This document shows, piece by piece, positions 1-8,045 of a stretch of 64,000 nucleotides of DNA (position 1 is its first letter; the number at the start of each line of letters is the position of its first letter). The translations under genes and the position numbers were made by a program. The notes beneath the pieces are model-generated. The model was not told where the DNA came from, did no database searches, and saw only the letters and a program-made list of their open reading frames with translations. Origin of the DNA: Roseovarius gaetbuli (GTDB lineage Bacteria; Pseudomonadota; Alphaproteobacteria; Rhodobacterales; Rhodobacteraceae); contig NZ_FWFJ01000004.1 of assembly GCF_900172365.1 (NCBI RefSeq), forward strand, positions 62,001 to 126,000, in the 5' to 3' direction.

Positions 1-698
1 TCTTCGACTGGTCCGGTCATCTGGGGGTGGCGCTTTATCTGGGGTCTTACGCGGCGCTTCAGGCCAGGCTGATCCGCGGCAGCAGCTATATCTACGCGCT
101 CTTGAACCTTCTTGCGGCCACTTTTGTTCTGATAAGCCTGAGCTCGGCCTTCAACCTGTCTTCGGCCCTGATACAGGTGTTCTGGATCGCGATTAGTCTC
201 GGCGGGCTTGCCCGGCTGATCTGGCTCAATAGCGGCCTGCGGTTTTCATCCGAAGACAAGGCTCTGATCGCACAGATCTTTGGCGTAATGCCCAAACCTC
301 TGGCGCGTCAGTTTCTTGACAATGGCTAATGGCTGGATGGCGAGGCGGGCCTGGCCCTCACCACCCAGGGCGAACCGGTGAGCGCGCTTACCTTCATCCT
401 GCGCGGTGAAGCCGAAGTGACAAGCGATGCGCGCCCGATCGGACGACTTGGGCAGGGCCTTGTCGGGGAAATGAACGTGCTTGACGGCGGGCCCGCCAGT
501 GCCAGCGTCACCCTGACACGGCCCGCGCGCCTGTTCACCATCACCGGCGGCGCACTGAACCGCCTTATCCGGCGCGACAGCGATCTGCGCCTGCTGGTGG
601 AAAACGCCATGTCGCGCGATACCCGCGCCAAGCTTGTCGCCGCCAATCAACGCCTTTCCACTGCGCAAAAAGGGGGCCACGATGATCACGAACCCTGA
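1..698 (+). pseudogene. CBU_0592-like membrane + cyclic-nucleotide-binding protein, interrupted by an in-frame stop
   Basis: The reading frame is open from base 3 (FDWSGHLG), so the true start lies left of the window. The first part has three hydrophobic segments like the CBU_0592-like domain. A TAA at 327-329 follows LDNG, but the same frame continues directly with WLDGEAGL and a cyclic-nucleotide-binding fold (LGQGLVGEMNVLDGG, then SASVTL) up to the TGA at 696-698. Membrane helices followed by a cNMP domain are the Popeye-like layout. A single base change would restore one continuous protein, so I call a nonsense-mutated gene. A GTG at 378 could still give a separate cNMP-only fragment. The end overlaps the next gene by 17 bases. 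Ligand and function are unknown. Confidence 0.7.
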
Positions 699-1074
699 GA
701 TGATCGCTGTTCTGGTGCTTTTTCAGATCAAGCATTTCATCGGTGATTACCTCTGGCAAACCGATTGGATGCTGGCCAACAAGGGGCGTTATGGCCACCC
801 CGGCGGGCTTGTGCATGCGGGGGTGCATGGCGCGCTTTCGGCACCGATCCTGATCTGGGCCGGGGTGCCGATTGGGCTGGCAGTCATGCTCGCGCTCGCC
901 GAGGCCGCCGTGCATTACCACATTGACTGGGCCAAGGCCCGCGCGGTCAGACGGCGCGACCTCGATGCAGGCCAAACCGCCTCTTGGCGCTATCTGGGGG
1001 TGGATCAGGGGGTGGATCAGGGCGCGCATCAAGTGACCTATGTCGCGCTTTTCGCCGCCGCGCTTTACCTGTGA
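682..1074 (+). CDS. DUF3307 family membrane protein
   Basis: A 130-residue protein with the DUF3307 hallmarks: an N-terminal FQIKHFIGDYLWQTDWM segment, a HAGVHGAL segment, and a C-terminal HQVTYVALF helix. The family is made of small integral membrane proteins of unknown function, often beside SatD-like or regulatory genes. The start at ATG 682 lies 8-10 bases behind an AAAGGGGG ribosome-binding stretch and overlaps the end of the upstream broken gene, so the two were probably co-transcribed. A 12-bp tandem duplication near the 3' end adds a second GVDQ before the HQ motif; the frame is kept, so the protein may still fold. Confidence 0.75.
   Translation: MITNPEMIAVLVLFQIKHFIGDYLWQTDWMLANKGRYGHPGGLVHAGVHGALSAPILIWAGVPIGLAVMLALAEAAVHYHIDWAKARAVRRRDLDAGQTASWRYLGVDQGVDQGAHQVTYVALFAAALYL
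997..1020 (+). repeat. Two tandem copies of a 12-bp unit (ggggtggatcag) inside the DUF3307 gene
   Basis: The unit occurs twice without a gap and encodes GVDQ-GVDQ. Family members normally have one such segment, so this looks like a recent in-frame slippage duplication. Confidence 0.8.
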
Positions 1075-1116
1075 ACCGGCCTTTCCTTTTGCCACGGCGC
1101 GCGCAATCATCGCGCG

Positions 1117-2013
1117 ATGGCCAGAATCAACATCGAACAGCTTCGCACCTTTCTTGCCACGGTCCGCCTTGGCAGCGTCCGCAAGGCCGCGCTTGGCCTG
1201 AACATCACCCAACCCGCCGTCACCGCGCGGATCAAGAATCTTGAACACTCGCTGGCCGCCGACCTGTTTGATCGCACCGCAAGCGGTCTGCGCCTGACCA
1301 AACGCGGCGAGCGGCTGGTGAGTTATGCCGAACAGTTCGAGCACCTGTCGCAATTGGTCGAGGCCAATATCACCGACCCAGAGGGCATTGATTTCATCCT
1401 GCGCCTTGGCGTGTCGGAAACCATCGCGCAATGCTGGCTGCCCGAATTTGTCTCGGCACTGCACCGCGAATTTCCCAAAGTCGAGATCGAGATCAACGTC
1501 GATATCTCAACCAATCTGCGCGACGGGCTGCTGAACCGCGAGATTGATCTTGCCATTCTTCTGGGGCCGGTCTCGGAATATTCGGTCAATAATATCGAGC
1601 TGCCGGGCTTTGATCTTGCCTGGTACGCCGCCGCCGATATGCGGGGTGTGGGCGGCGACGACGCCACGCTTTTGGCCAGCAAGCCGATCATCACCTACGC
1701 CCGCAACACCCGCCCCTACCGCGAGCTGAAAACCGTTTTGTTTGAACGGGTCGGCCCCGGTGTGTCGCTGTTTCCCTCGTCGTCCCTGTCGGCCTGTTTT
1801 CGCCTCGTCGAGGCCGGGCTTGGCGTTGCCGCCCTGCCCCGCGCCCTTGGTGCGCCCTATCTCAAAGGCGGCACCCTGCGCGAGTTTGATCCCGGCTGGA
1901 CCCCGGGACCGCTGCGCTTTTCGCTCTCTTATCTCGGTGATCCCAAAAGCCACGTGGTTGAATCCGCCGCCAAGATCGCGCTTGGCGTGGCGCGGGCCTC
2001 TGCAGATGCATAA
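1117..2013 (+). CDS. LysR family transcriptional regulator
   Basis: A 298-residue LysR-type regulator. Residues 1-60 form the winged helix-turn-helix (LGSVRKAALGLNITQPAVTARIKNLE, then LFDRTASGLRLT), and residues 90-290 form a periplasmic-binding-like effector domain. It lies directly upstream of and in the same direction as the DUF1445 hydro-lyase and TRAP genes, so it probably controls them and senses their substrate; that is an inference from position. The GC-rich start region has ATG 1117 preceded by a weak ribosome-binding site. Effector not recognised. Confidence 0.9.
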   Translation: MARINIEQLRTFLATVRLGSVRKAALGLNITQPAVTARIKNLEHSLAADLFDRTASGLRLTKRGERLVSYAEQFEHLSQLVEANITDPEGIDFILRLGVSETIAQCWLPEFVSALHREFPKVEIEINVDISTNLRDGLLNREIDLAILLGPVSEYSVNNIELPGFDLAWYAAADMRGVGGDDATLLASKPIITYARNTRPYRELKTVLFERVGPGVSLFPSSSLSACFRLVEAGLGVAALPRALGAPYLKGGTLREFDPGWTPGPLRFSLSYLGDPKSHVVESAAKIALGVARASADA

Positions 2014-2014
2014 A

Positions 2015-2036
2015 TTTCCCTGATGCAAATGGGAAA
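2015..2036 (+). promoter_or_regulatory. Inverted repeat TTTCCC-N10-GGGAAA between lysR and the DUF1445 gene
   Basis: Six-base arms flank a 10-base spacer in the short AT-rich gap ahead of the DUF1445/TRAP operon. It could be the LysR operator (such sites have a T-N11-A core) or a weak terminator for lysR. No run of T follows directly. Confidence 0.3.
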
Positions 2037-2099
2037 AATATTTCGATTTGCCTTTATGCCCGTAACCCGTCAGCCTGTGCCCAACCGGGAGAGCCAGAT

Positions 2100-2912
2100 T
2101 TGACAGCCGATTATCAATCCCTACGGACCATGCCCATTGAGGACCTGCGCGCCACCATTCGCGCCGGGGAATATACATCGCATACCGCCGGGCTTGGCGC
2201 GGGTCTTTTGCAGGCCAACCTTGCGATCATGCCAGAGCGCCATGCGCTCGATTTCATGCGGTTTTGCCAGAGAAACCCCAAGCCCTGCCCGCTGACGGGG
2301 GTGTCGGATACCGGCAATCCGATGATGGTCACCCTTGGCCGCGACATTGATATCCGCCGCGACGTACCCGCCTATAACATCTACCGCGACGGCCTGCTGA
2401 GTGAGAGCAAAACCGACATCACCGCCCTTTGGCAGGATGATTTCGTGGTCTTCGCCCTTGGCTGTTCCTTTACCTTTGAGAACGCGCTTGAACAGGCCGG
2501 CATCAGCCTTTGGCATATTCAGAATAACACCACCGTGCCGATGTATCGCACCAATATCGAAACCACCCCGGCCGGGCCGTTCTGTGGTCCGATGGTGGTC
2601 AGCATGCGGATGATCGATCCCGCGCGCCTTGAAGAGGTGCAAAACTTCTGCCGCCGCTATCCGCTGGCGCATGGCGCGCCGGTGCATTGGGGCGACCCCG
2701 CACAGATCGGCATCGCCAATATCGGCGCGCCCGATTGGGGCGATCCGGTGCCTGACGAGCCCGGCAAGATCCCGGTGTTCTGGGCCTGTGGCGTCACCCC
2801 GCAAGCGGCGGTGGCGCGCGCCAAGCTGCCGATTTGCATTACCCACAAGCCGGGTCATATGTTGATTACCGATATTGCCGAGGATGCCGAAGTACCGGTG
2901 TTCCGGCCCTGA
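2100..2912 (+). CDS. Putative hydro-lyase, DUF1445 / D-glutamate cyclase family
   Basis: A 270-residue soluble protein matching the DUF1445 family over its full length: HTAGLGAGLLQANLAI, FCQRNPKPCPLTGVSDTG near residue 60, and FALGCSFTFENAL, the signature with its cysteine near residue 125. Bacterial members are annotated as putative hydro-lyases; the mammalian relative is a mitochondrial D-glutamate cyclase. I used the TTG at 2100 because a GGGAGAG ribosome-binding site lies 7 bases before it and homologues begin in this region; the in-frame ATG at 2130 is the alternative. It precedes the DctPQM genes by 34 bases, so it likely acts on the substrate they import. Confidence 0.75.
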   Translation: MTADYQSLRTMPIEDLRATIRAGEYTSHTAGLGAGLLQANLAIMPERHALDFMRFCQRNPKPCPLTGVSDTGNPMMVTLGRDIDIRRDVPAYNIYRDGLLSESKTDITALWQDDFVVFALGCSFTFENALEQAGISLWHIQNNTTVPMYRTNIETTPAGPFCGPMVVSMRMIDPARLEEVQNFCRRYPLAHGAPVHWGDPAQIGIANIGAPDWGDPVPDEPGKIPVFWACGVTPQAAVARAKLPICITHKPGHMLITDIAEDAEVPVFRP

Positions 2913-2946
2913 AAAAGCAAAAAACAACCCAACAAGGAGAAGTCAC

Positions 2947-3984
2947 ATGAAAAAGACACTAAGCCTGCTTGCCACCACCGCGCTTGTTGCCGCCCCCGCC
3001 ATGGCCGAGGATCTTTCGGTCGTCGGGAGCTGGTCGGGCCTGCCGCTGCACAAGCAATACGAGGCGCCGTTCTGGGGCGAGACCCTGCCCGCCGCTTCGG
3101 GCGGCGAGATCGCCACCGCCGTCACCACCCACGATCAGATGGGTCTGGGTGTCGGTGACATCTACCGCCTGCTTGGCGATGGCGTTTACGACGTTGCCAT
3201 GACCGTGGCCGATTACGCCGTGGCCGACGCCCCCGAGCTTGAAGGCCTCGACGTGCCGCTTCTCGCGCTGACGGCGGATGAGGCCAAGGCGATGGTCGAT
3301 GCCGCCCGCCCGATGGTCGAAGATATATATAACGCCCGCTTCAACAGCCATGTTCTTGCCATCGCGCCCTATCCGCCGCAGGTCGTGTTCTGTAACGCGC
3401 CGATTGCCGGTCTGGCCGACCTCAAGGGCCTCAAGGTGCGCGCCTCGGGTCGCATGACCGCCAAATTCCTTGACGCGCTTGGCGCCGAGGGCGTGAACGT
3501 GTCCTTCTCCGAAGTGCCGGGCGCCCTGCAAAAAGGCGTGGTCGATTGCGCCGTGACCGGTGCCGGCTCGGGCTATAGCGCCGGCTGGTGGGAAGTGTCC
3601 TCGCATCTTCTGACCCTGCCGCTTGGCGGCTGGGATTCGGTGGTAACGGCCATTAACCTCGACAAATGGAACAGCCTGAGTGGCGACATGCAAAGCCTGA
3701 TCTCCTCCGAGATCAAGGCCAACTTCGAGGCCCCCGCATGGGCATCGGCCCAAGACGCGTTGGTCAATGACATTGCTTGCCTCACCGGCAATGGCGAATG
3801 CCCGGCGGGCGATGCGCGCTCGATGACCCTTGTCGAGGCAAGCGATGCCGATTTCGCCACCGCCCGCGAGATCCTTGAAACCGAAGTGCTGCCCGATTGG
3901 GCCGGTCGCGCCGGTGCGGATTGGGTTGCGCGCTGGAACGCATCTGTGGGCGAAGTTGTCGGCGTCAAAGTCACCGCCAACTGA
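2947..3984 (+). CDS. dctP: TRAP transporter substrate-binding protein (DctP family)
   Basis: A 345-residue periplasmic protein with a clear Sec signal peptide (MKKTLSLLATTALVAAPAMA, cleavage near 20). The body has the DctP pattern: a binding-lobe segment LADLKGLKVRASGRM near residue 160, whose arginine normally holds a substrate carboxylate, and EVPGALQKGVVDCAVTG near 190. The start at ATG 2947 follows an AAGGAGA ribosome-binding site. It is the first of three TRAP genes in order P-Q-M. The ligand is probably an organic acid, and the neighbouring hydro-lyase suggests a hydroxy- or amino-dicarboxylate; both are inference. Confidence 0.9.
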   Translation: MKKTLSLLATTALVAAPAMAEDLSVVGSWSGLPLHKQYEAPFWGETLPAASGGEIATAVTTHDQMGLGVGDIYRLLGDGVYDVAMTVADYAVADAPELEGLDVPLLALTADEAKAMVDAARPMVEDIYNARFNSHVLAIAPYPPQVVFCNAPIAGLADLKGLKVRASGRMTAKFLDALGAEGVNVSFSEVPGALQKGVVDCAVTGAGSGYSAGWWEVSSHLLTLPLGGWDSVVTAINLDKWNSLSGDMQSLISSEIKANFEAPAWASAQDALVNDIACLTGNGECPAGDARSMTLVEASDADFATAREILETEVLPDWAGRAGADWVARWNASVGEVVGVKVTAN

Positions 3985-4011
3985 TCGCAAACGCTCCAGA
4001 GAGGGCCCCAA

Positions 4012-4560
4012 ATGACCGATAGATTTCTGACAAGACTACGTGCGCTCAACCGGGTGGTGGCGGTGCTGATTGGCATCATGCTTCTGGCCTGCGCGGGCTT
4101 CGTTCTGCTTGATATCGTTCTGCGGCAAGTGGGGTCCTCTTTTGGCGGCACCGATGAGGTGTCTGGCTATGTCATGGCGATCGCCACCTCCTGGGGCATG
4201 GCCTATGCGATGCTTGAACTTGGCCATGTGCGCATCGACATCCTGCGGAGCCGCGCCGCCGGGCGCGGCCGATGCCTGTTTGATCTGGCCTCGCTGATGA
4301 TCATGGCCGGCACGGTAAGCGTGATCGCCCTGCGCTGCTGGCCGGTGGTGGATCGCTCGATCTCCAATATGTCGCGCGCCAATACTGCGCTGGAAACGCC
4401 GCTCTGGCTGGTGCAACTGCCGTGGTTCGCCGGTTGGCTCTGGTTCGCCCTGATGGCATGGCTGACCTTTGTGACCGCGCTTGTGATGGTGCTTCAGGGC
4501 CGCTTTGATGCCTCTGAGGCAGCCATCGGCGTCTTTGGTGAAGAGGAGGCGTTTCAATGA
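4012..4560 (+). CDS. dctQ: TRAP transporter small membrane subunit (DctQ)
   Basis: A 182-residue protein with four predicted membrane helices and the DctQ-type core around FVLLDIVLRQVG and EVSGYVMAIATSWGMAYAMLELGHVRIDIL. DctQ pairs with DctM in the inner membrane to form the sodium-driven TRAP channel. The gene starts 27 bases after dctP, behind an AGAGAGGG ribosome-binding site, and overlaps dctM by four bases (ATGA), so translation of the two is coupled. Confidence 0.9.
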   Translation: MTDRFLTRLRALNRVVAVLIGIMLLACAGFVLLDIVLRQVGSSFGGTDEVSGYVMAIATSWGMAYAMLELGHVRIDILRSRAAGRGRCLFDLASLMIMAGTVSVIALRCWPVVDRSISNMSRANTALETPLWLVQLPWFAGWLWFALMAWLTFVTALVMVLQGRFDASEAAIGVFGEEEAFQ

Positions 4561-5840
4561 TCACCTATGTGTCGGTCGGCCTTCTCGCCCTGCTCAGCCT
4601 GTCGATCCCGGTCGGGATCGTGCTGTTCCTGCTCGGCTTTGGCATTGATGTGTTCTTTAGCCCCTTTCCCCTGATCAAGGGCTTGGGCCAGATGGTCTGG
4701 TCTTCGTCCAACAGCGCCACGCTTATCGCGATTCCGTTTTTTGTGCTTTTGGGCGAAATCCTTGTGCGAAGCGGCGTGGCCGCGCGCACCTATGAGGCGC
4801 TTGACCGGTGGGTGTCATGGCTTCCCGGCGGCTTGGTGCATGCCAATGTCGCCACCTCGACGATGTTCTCGGCGATCTCGGGCTCGTCCGTCGCCACCGC
4901 CGCGACCGTGGCCACCGTCGCCATGCCACAGGCCGAACGCCTCGGCTATGACCCCAAGCTGTTTTCCGGCGCGATTGCCGCTGGCGGCACGCTTGGCATC
5001 ATGATCCCGCCGTCGATCAACCTGATCGTTTATGGCTTTCTCACCCAATCCTCTATTCCACAGCTGTTCCTTGCGGGGCTTTTGCCTGGTATCCTTCTGG
5101 CGGTCGGCTTTATCGTGATCACGGTGATCATCTGTCTCATCCGCCCCGATCTTGGCGGCGAGCGGCGGGTCTTTCCGCTGTCGCAAATGCTTGGTGCGCT
5201 TGTGCATCTTTTGCCGATCATCTTTTTGTTCACCATGATCATCGGCACCATCTACAAGGGCTGGGCCACCCCGACCGAGGCCGCCGCCGTCGGCGTTGCC
5301 GTGGCCTTTGTCATCGCCGGTTTCGCCAGCGGCATTTCTTTCAAGATGATCTCGGATAGCCTTTTGGGCACGATCAAGGTCACCTCGATGATCATGCTGG
5401 TGGTGATGGGTGCGTCCTTCCTCAACTTCACCCTGTCCTCGGCCGGGCTTGGCCGCGAGCTCAAGGACTTTCTTGAGGGGCTTGGCCTCTCGCCGCTCGC
5501 CTTTATCCTCGTGGTGGTGATGATCTATGTCGTGCTCGGCTTTTTCATCGAAACGCTGTCGCTGATGGTGGTGACGATCCCGATCATCGTGCCGCTGGTG
5601 GTGGCGCAGGGCTATGATCCGATCTGGTTCGGCATCCTGATGATCGTGCTGATCGAAATGGCGCTGATCACGCCGCCTGTGGGGCTTAACCTCTACGTGG
5701 TGCAGGGCGCGCGCAAATCCGGCAAGATGAGCGACGTAATGATCGGCTCGATCCCGTTCGTCTGTGTCATGCTGATCATGGCCGCCGCACTCATCGCCTT
5801 TCCGCAACTGGCGCTTTACCTGCCATCGGCGCTTAACTAG
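4557..5840 (+). CDS. dctM: TRAP transporter large permease (DctM)
   Basis: A 427-residue multi-helix permease of the DctM type, the usual length. Family segments are visible: FFVLLGEILVRSG, the GSSVATAATVATVAMP stretch near residue 105, GGTLGIMIPPSINLIVYG near 140, and LITPPVGLNLYVVQG near 375. These form the transport core that moves substrate with sodium. It ends the plus-strand operon and its last 8 bases overlap the end of the convergent BASS-family gene, leaving no room for a separate terminator. Confidence 0.92.
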   Translation: MITYVSVGLLALLSLSIPVGIVLFLLGFGIDVFFSPFPLIKGLGQMVWSSSNSATLIAIPFFVLLGEILVRSGVAARTYEALDRWVSWLPGGLVHANVATSTMFSAISGSSVATAATVATVAMPQAERLGYDPKLFSGAIAAGGTLGIMIPPSINLIVYGFLTQSSIPQLFLAGLLPGILLAVGFIVITVIICLIRPDLGGERRVFPLSQMLGALVHLLPIIFLFTMIIGTIYKGWATPTEAAAVGVAVAFVIAGFASGISFKMISDSLLGTIKVTSMIMLVVMGASFLNFTLSSAGLGRELKDFLEGLGLSPLAFILVVVMIYVVLGFFIETLSLMVVTIPIIVPLVVAQGYDPIWFGILMIVLIEMALITPPVGLNLYVVQGARKSGKMSDVMIGSIPFVCVMLIMAAALIAFPQLALYLPSALN

Positions 5841-6759
5841 CGCGCCGCGTCAAAGGGCCGATAAGCATCGGCGTAAGATACATCGGCACCTGATAACAGC
5901 CGATAAACAACAGCATTGCCGCCCCAGTTTCAGGCGGCAATGCCCCGAGGAACAACGCAAGATTGCGATTGCCCGCGACAATCGCCAAGGCCGGGGCAGC
6001 CGTCACTTGACCGGCGCGGTGCATCAGCGCGAAAACCACGATCTGCGCGCCAAAGTTCAACCCGAAGACCACGGCCAAGGCCAGCCATAGCCCCGCATCC
6101 CCCGATAGGATCGCCGGACCAACCGCCGACATCAGCCCCACAACCACCACCGCCATCGCAAGCGTGATCACCCCGTCAACCGCGCCCTGCCCTTGCGGCC
6201 CGCGCAGCCACGGCACCGCCCGGCGCAGGATCATCGCCGCCCCACCGGCAAGCGCAATCACCGCCAAAAGCCTGAGCGCGGCAAGCGCCACAACCTCGGG
6301 CGCGCCAAAGACCGGCATCAGCCAGAACACCGGCAAGACCGTCAGCGGCAGGATCGCGGTGCCCACCACAAGCTGGCGCAGGGCCGGGCTTGGATCGGCG
6401 CCCGACAGGATCGCAAGACCGGGGCTTCCGGTCAGCGGCGCACCGGCCAGCACCAGAACCGCGCCGATCCCCAGGATCGAATTGAGCCCGCCAACCGCCC
6501 AAAGCACCGCGATTGCCAACACCGGCATGCCAACCTGCAAGGCCACGGCAAGCCCGACATAGCGCGGCAGATGCCGCCGATGCGGAAAGGCCGCAATCGG
6601 ATCAACCCGAAGCGTGGCCAGAAACAGCAGGCAGACGATCATCGGAAAGATCAGCGGCGCAAGGAATTGGGCAAGCCCTGGTGCCGTAACCCCAACCACC
6701 AGCCCGGCAATCAGCACAAGCCGCCCATGCCGCGCAAGCCCCTGCAAAAGCGCGCTCAT
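5833..6759 (-). CDS. BASS-family (bile acid:sodium symporter-like) membrane protein
   Basis: A 308-residue hydrophobic protein with about nine to ten membrane helices. The GAPLTGSPGLAILSGADPS stretch near residue 105 and VAGNRNLALFLG near residue 265 match the crossover motifs of the BASS superfamily. Substrates in this superfamily range from bile acids to pantoate and other organic anions; none can be assigned here. It is the last gene of a minus-strand operon, 5 bases after the deaminase-like gene, so it may move a product of that enzyme or of the imported nucleobase. Confidence 0.7.
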   Translation of the reverse strand: MSALLQGLARHGRLVLIAGLVVGVTAPGLAQFLAPLIFPMIVCLLFLATLRVDPIAAFPHRRHLPRYVGLAVALQVGMPVLAIAVLWAVGGLNSILGIGAVLVLAGAPLTGSPGLAILSGADPSPALRQLVVGTAILPLTVLPVFWLMPVFGAPEVVALAALRLLAVIALAGGAAMILRRAVPWLRGPQGQGAVDGVITLAMAVVVVGLMSAVGPAILSGDAGLWLALAVVFGLNFGAQIVVFALMHRAGQVTAAPALAIVAGNRNLALFLGALPPETGAAMLLFIGCYQVPMYLTPMLIGPLTRRAS

Positions 6760-6764
6760 TGCGT

Positions 6765-8045
6765 TTAGCCGCCCTGCCGGTGCCGCCGCCTGATCGTTGC
6801 GGGGCGCCCCGGCAAGGCAAGGCTCGCATCCTGACGCGGGGTTTTGGCAATCACCCGGCCCTTGGAGACCACCGCAAGACGCGCCGGGCGCAGGCGCAGC
6901 GCCTCGATCGGATCGCCCGCATCGAGTACCACCAGTGACGCCTGCGCGCCGACGTGCAAGCCATAGCCCTCAAGCCCGAGAATGCGGGCGTTCTGGGTGG
7001 TGACCATGTCAAAGCAGCGCCGCATCTCGTCGGGGTGGGACATCTGCGCCACGTGCAGCCCCATGAAGGCCACGTCAAGCATGTCCGCCGTGCCAAGCGA
7101 ATACCACGGATCAAGCACGCAATCCTGACCCCAGCCGACGGTGATACCCTGCGCCTGCATTTCCTTGACGCGGGTCAGGCCGCGCCGTTTCGGGAATGTG
7201 TCATGCCGCCCCTGCAACATGATATTGATCAGCGGATTGGGGATCGCCGCCACCCCGGCCTCGGCCATGAGCGGCAACAGTTTCGAGACATAGTAATTGT
7301 CCATCGAATGCATCGAGGTCAGGTGGCTTCCGGCGACCCGCCCCTGCAAGCCAAGGCGCTGCGCCTCAAAGGCGAGCGTTTCGATATGGCGGCTGTGAGG
7401 GTCGTCGGTCTCATCGCAATGCATATCGACGGGCACGCCACGCGCGGCGGCCAATTCACAGAGCTCGCGCACCGAGGCCGCGCCATCGGCCATGGTGCGT
7501 TCGAAATGCGGGATGCCGCCGGCCACATCCACCCCCATATCAAGCGCGCGAATGGTGTTGTCGCGCGCGGTCGGGTCGCGGTAAAACCCGTCTTGCGGAA
7601 AGGCCACCAATTGCAGGTCGATGTAACCCTTGACCTTATCGCGCACCTCCAGCATCGCCGCCACGCCAAGCAGGCGGTCATCGCAGGTGTCGACATGGCT
7701 GCGGATCGCCAAAAGGCCCATGCTCGCCGCCCAATCGCAATACTCCAGCGCGCGGCTGACCATCTCTTCCTGGGTCACGATCTCTTTCAATTCACCCCAA
7801 AGGCCAATCCCCTCAAGCAGGGTGCCGCTCGCGTTGACGCGCGGGGTGCCATAGCTAAGGGTCGCGTCCAGATGAAAATGCGGGTCGACAAACGGCGGGC
7901 TGACAAGATCGCCGGTGGCGTCAATCACCTCGCCCGCGTCCGCCTCTTGCAGGTTGCCGATCGCGGTGATCCTGGCGCCGGTGATGCCAATATCGGCCAC
8001 CCGCCCATCGGGCAACGTTCCGCCCTTGACGATCAGATCGAACAT
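6765..8045 (-). CDS. Cytosine-deaminase-like amidohydrolase
   Basis: A 426-residue metal-dependent amidohydrolase, strongly like E. coli CodA: metal ligands HFHLDATLSYG near residue 65, RSHVDTCD near 115, HCDETDD near 215, SHLTSMHSM near 245 and PKRRGLTRVKEM near 290. In E. coli the next motif reads HDDVFDPWY; here it is Q307-D308-C309. The metal-binding aspartate is kept, but the second aspartate, which shapes the pyrimidine pocket, is a cysteine. The substrate may therefore be another pyrimidine or a triazine-like amide rather than cytosine. The start at ATG 8045 shares one base with the stop of the upstream permease gene (TGATG). A longer frame extends upstream but only antisense into the permease gene. 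Confidence 0.8.
   Translation of the reverse strand: MFDLIVKGGTLPDGRVADIGITGARITAIGNLQEADAGEVIDATGDLVSPPFVDPHFHLDATLSYGTPRVNASGTLLEGIGLWGELKEIVTQEEMVSRALEYCDWAASMGLLAIRSHVDTCDDRLLGVAAMLEVRDKVKGYIDLQLVAFPQDGFYRDPTARDNTIRALDMGVDVAGGIPHFERTMADGAASVRELCELAAARGVPVDMHCDETDDPHSRHIETLAFEAQRLGLQGRVAGSHLTSMHSMDNYYVSKLLPLMAEAGVAAIPNPLINIMLQGRHDTFPKRRGLTRVKEMQAQGITVGWGQDCVLDPWYSLGTADMLDVAFMGLHVAQMSHPDEMRRCFDMVTTQNARILGLEGYGLHVGAQASLVVLDAGDPIEALRLRPARLAVVSKGRVIAKTPRQDASLALPGRPATIRRRHRQGG

Noticed and set aside
4815-5807. 330-codon minus-strand frame rich in His, Asp and Arg
   Set aside because: It is the mirror image of the hydrophobic dctM sequence.
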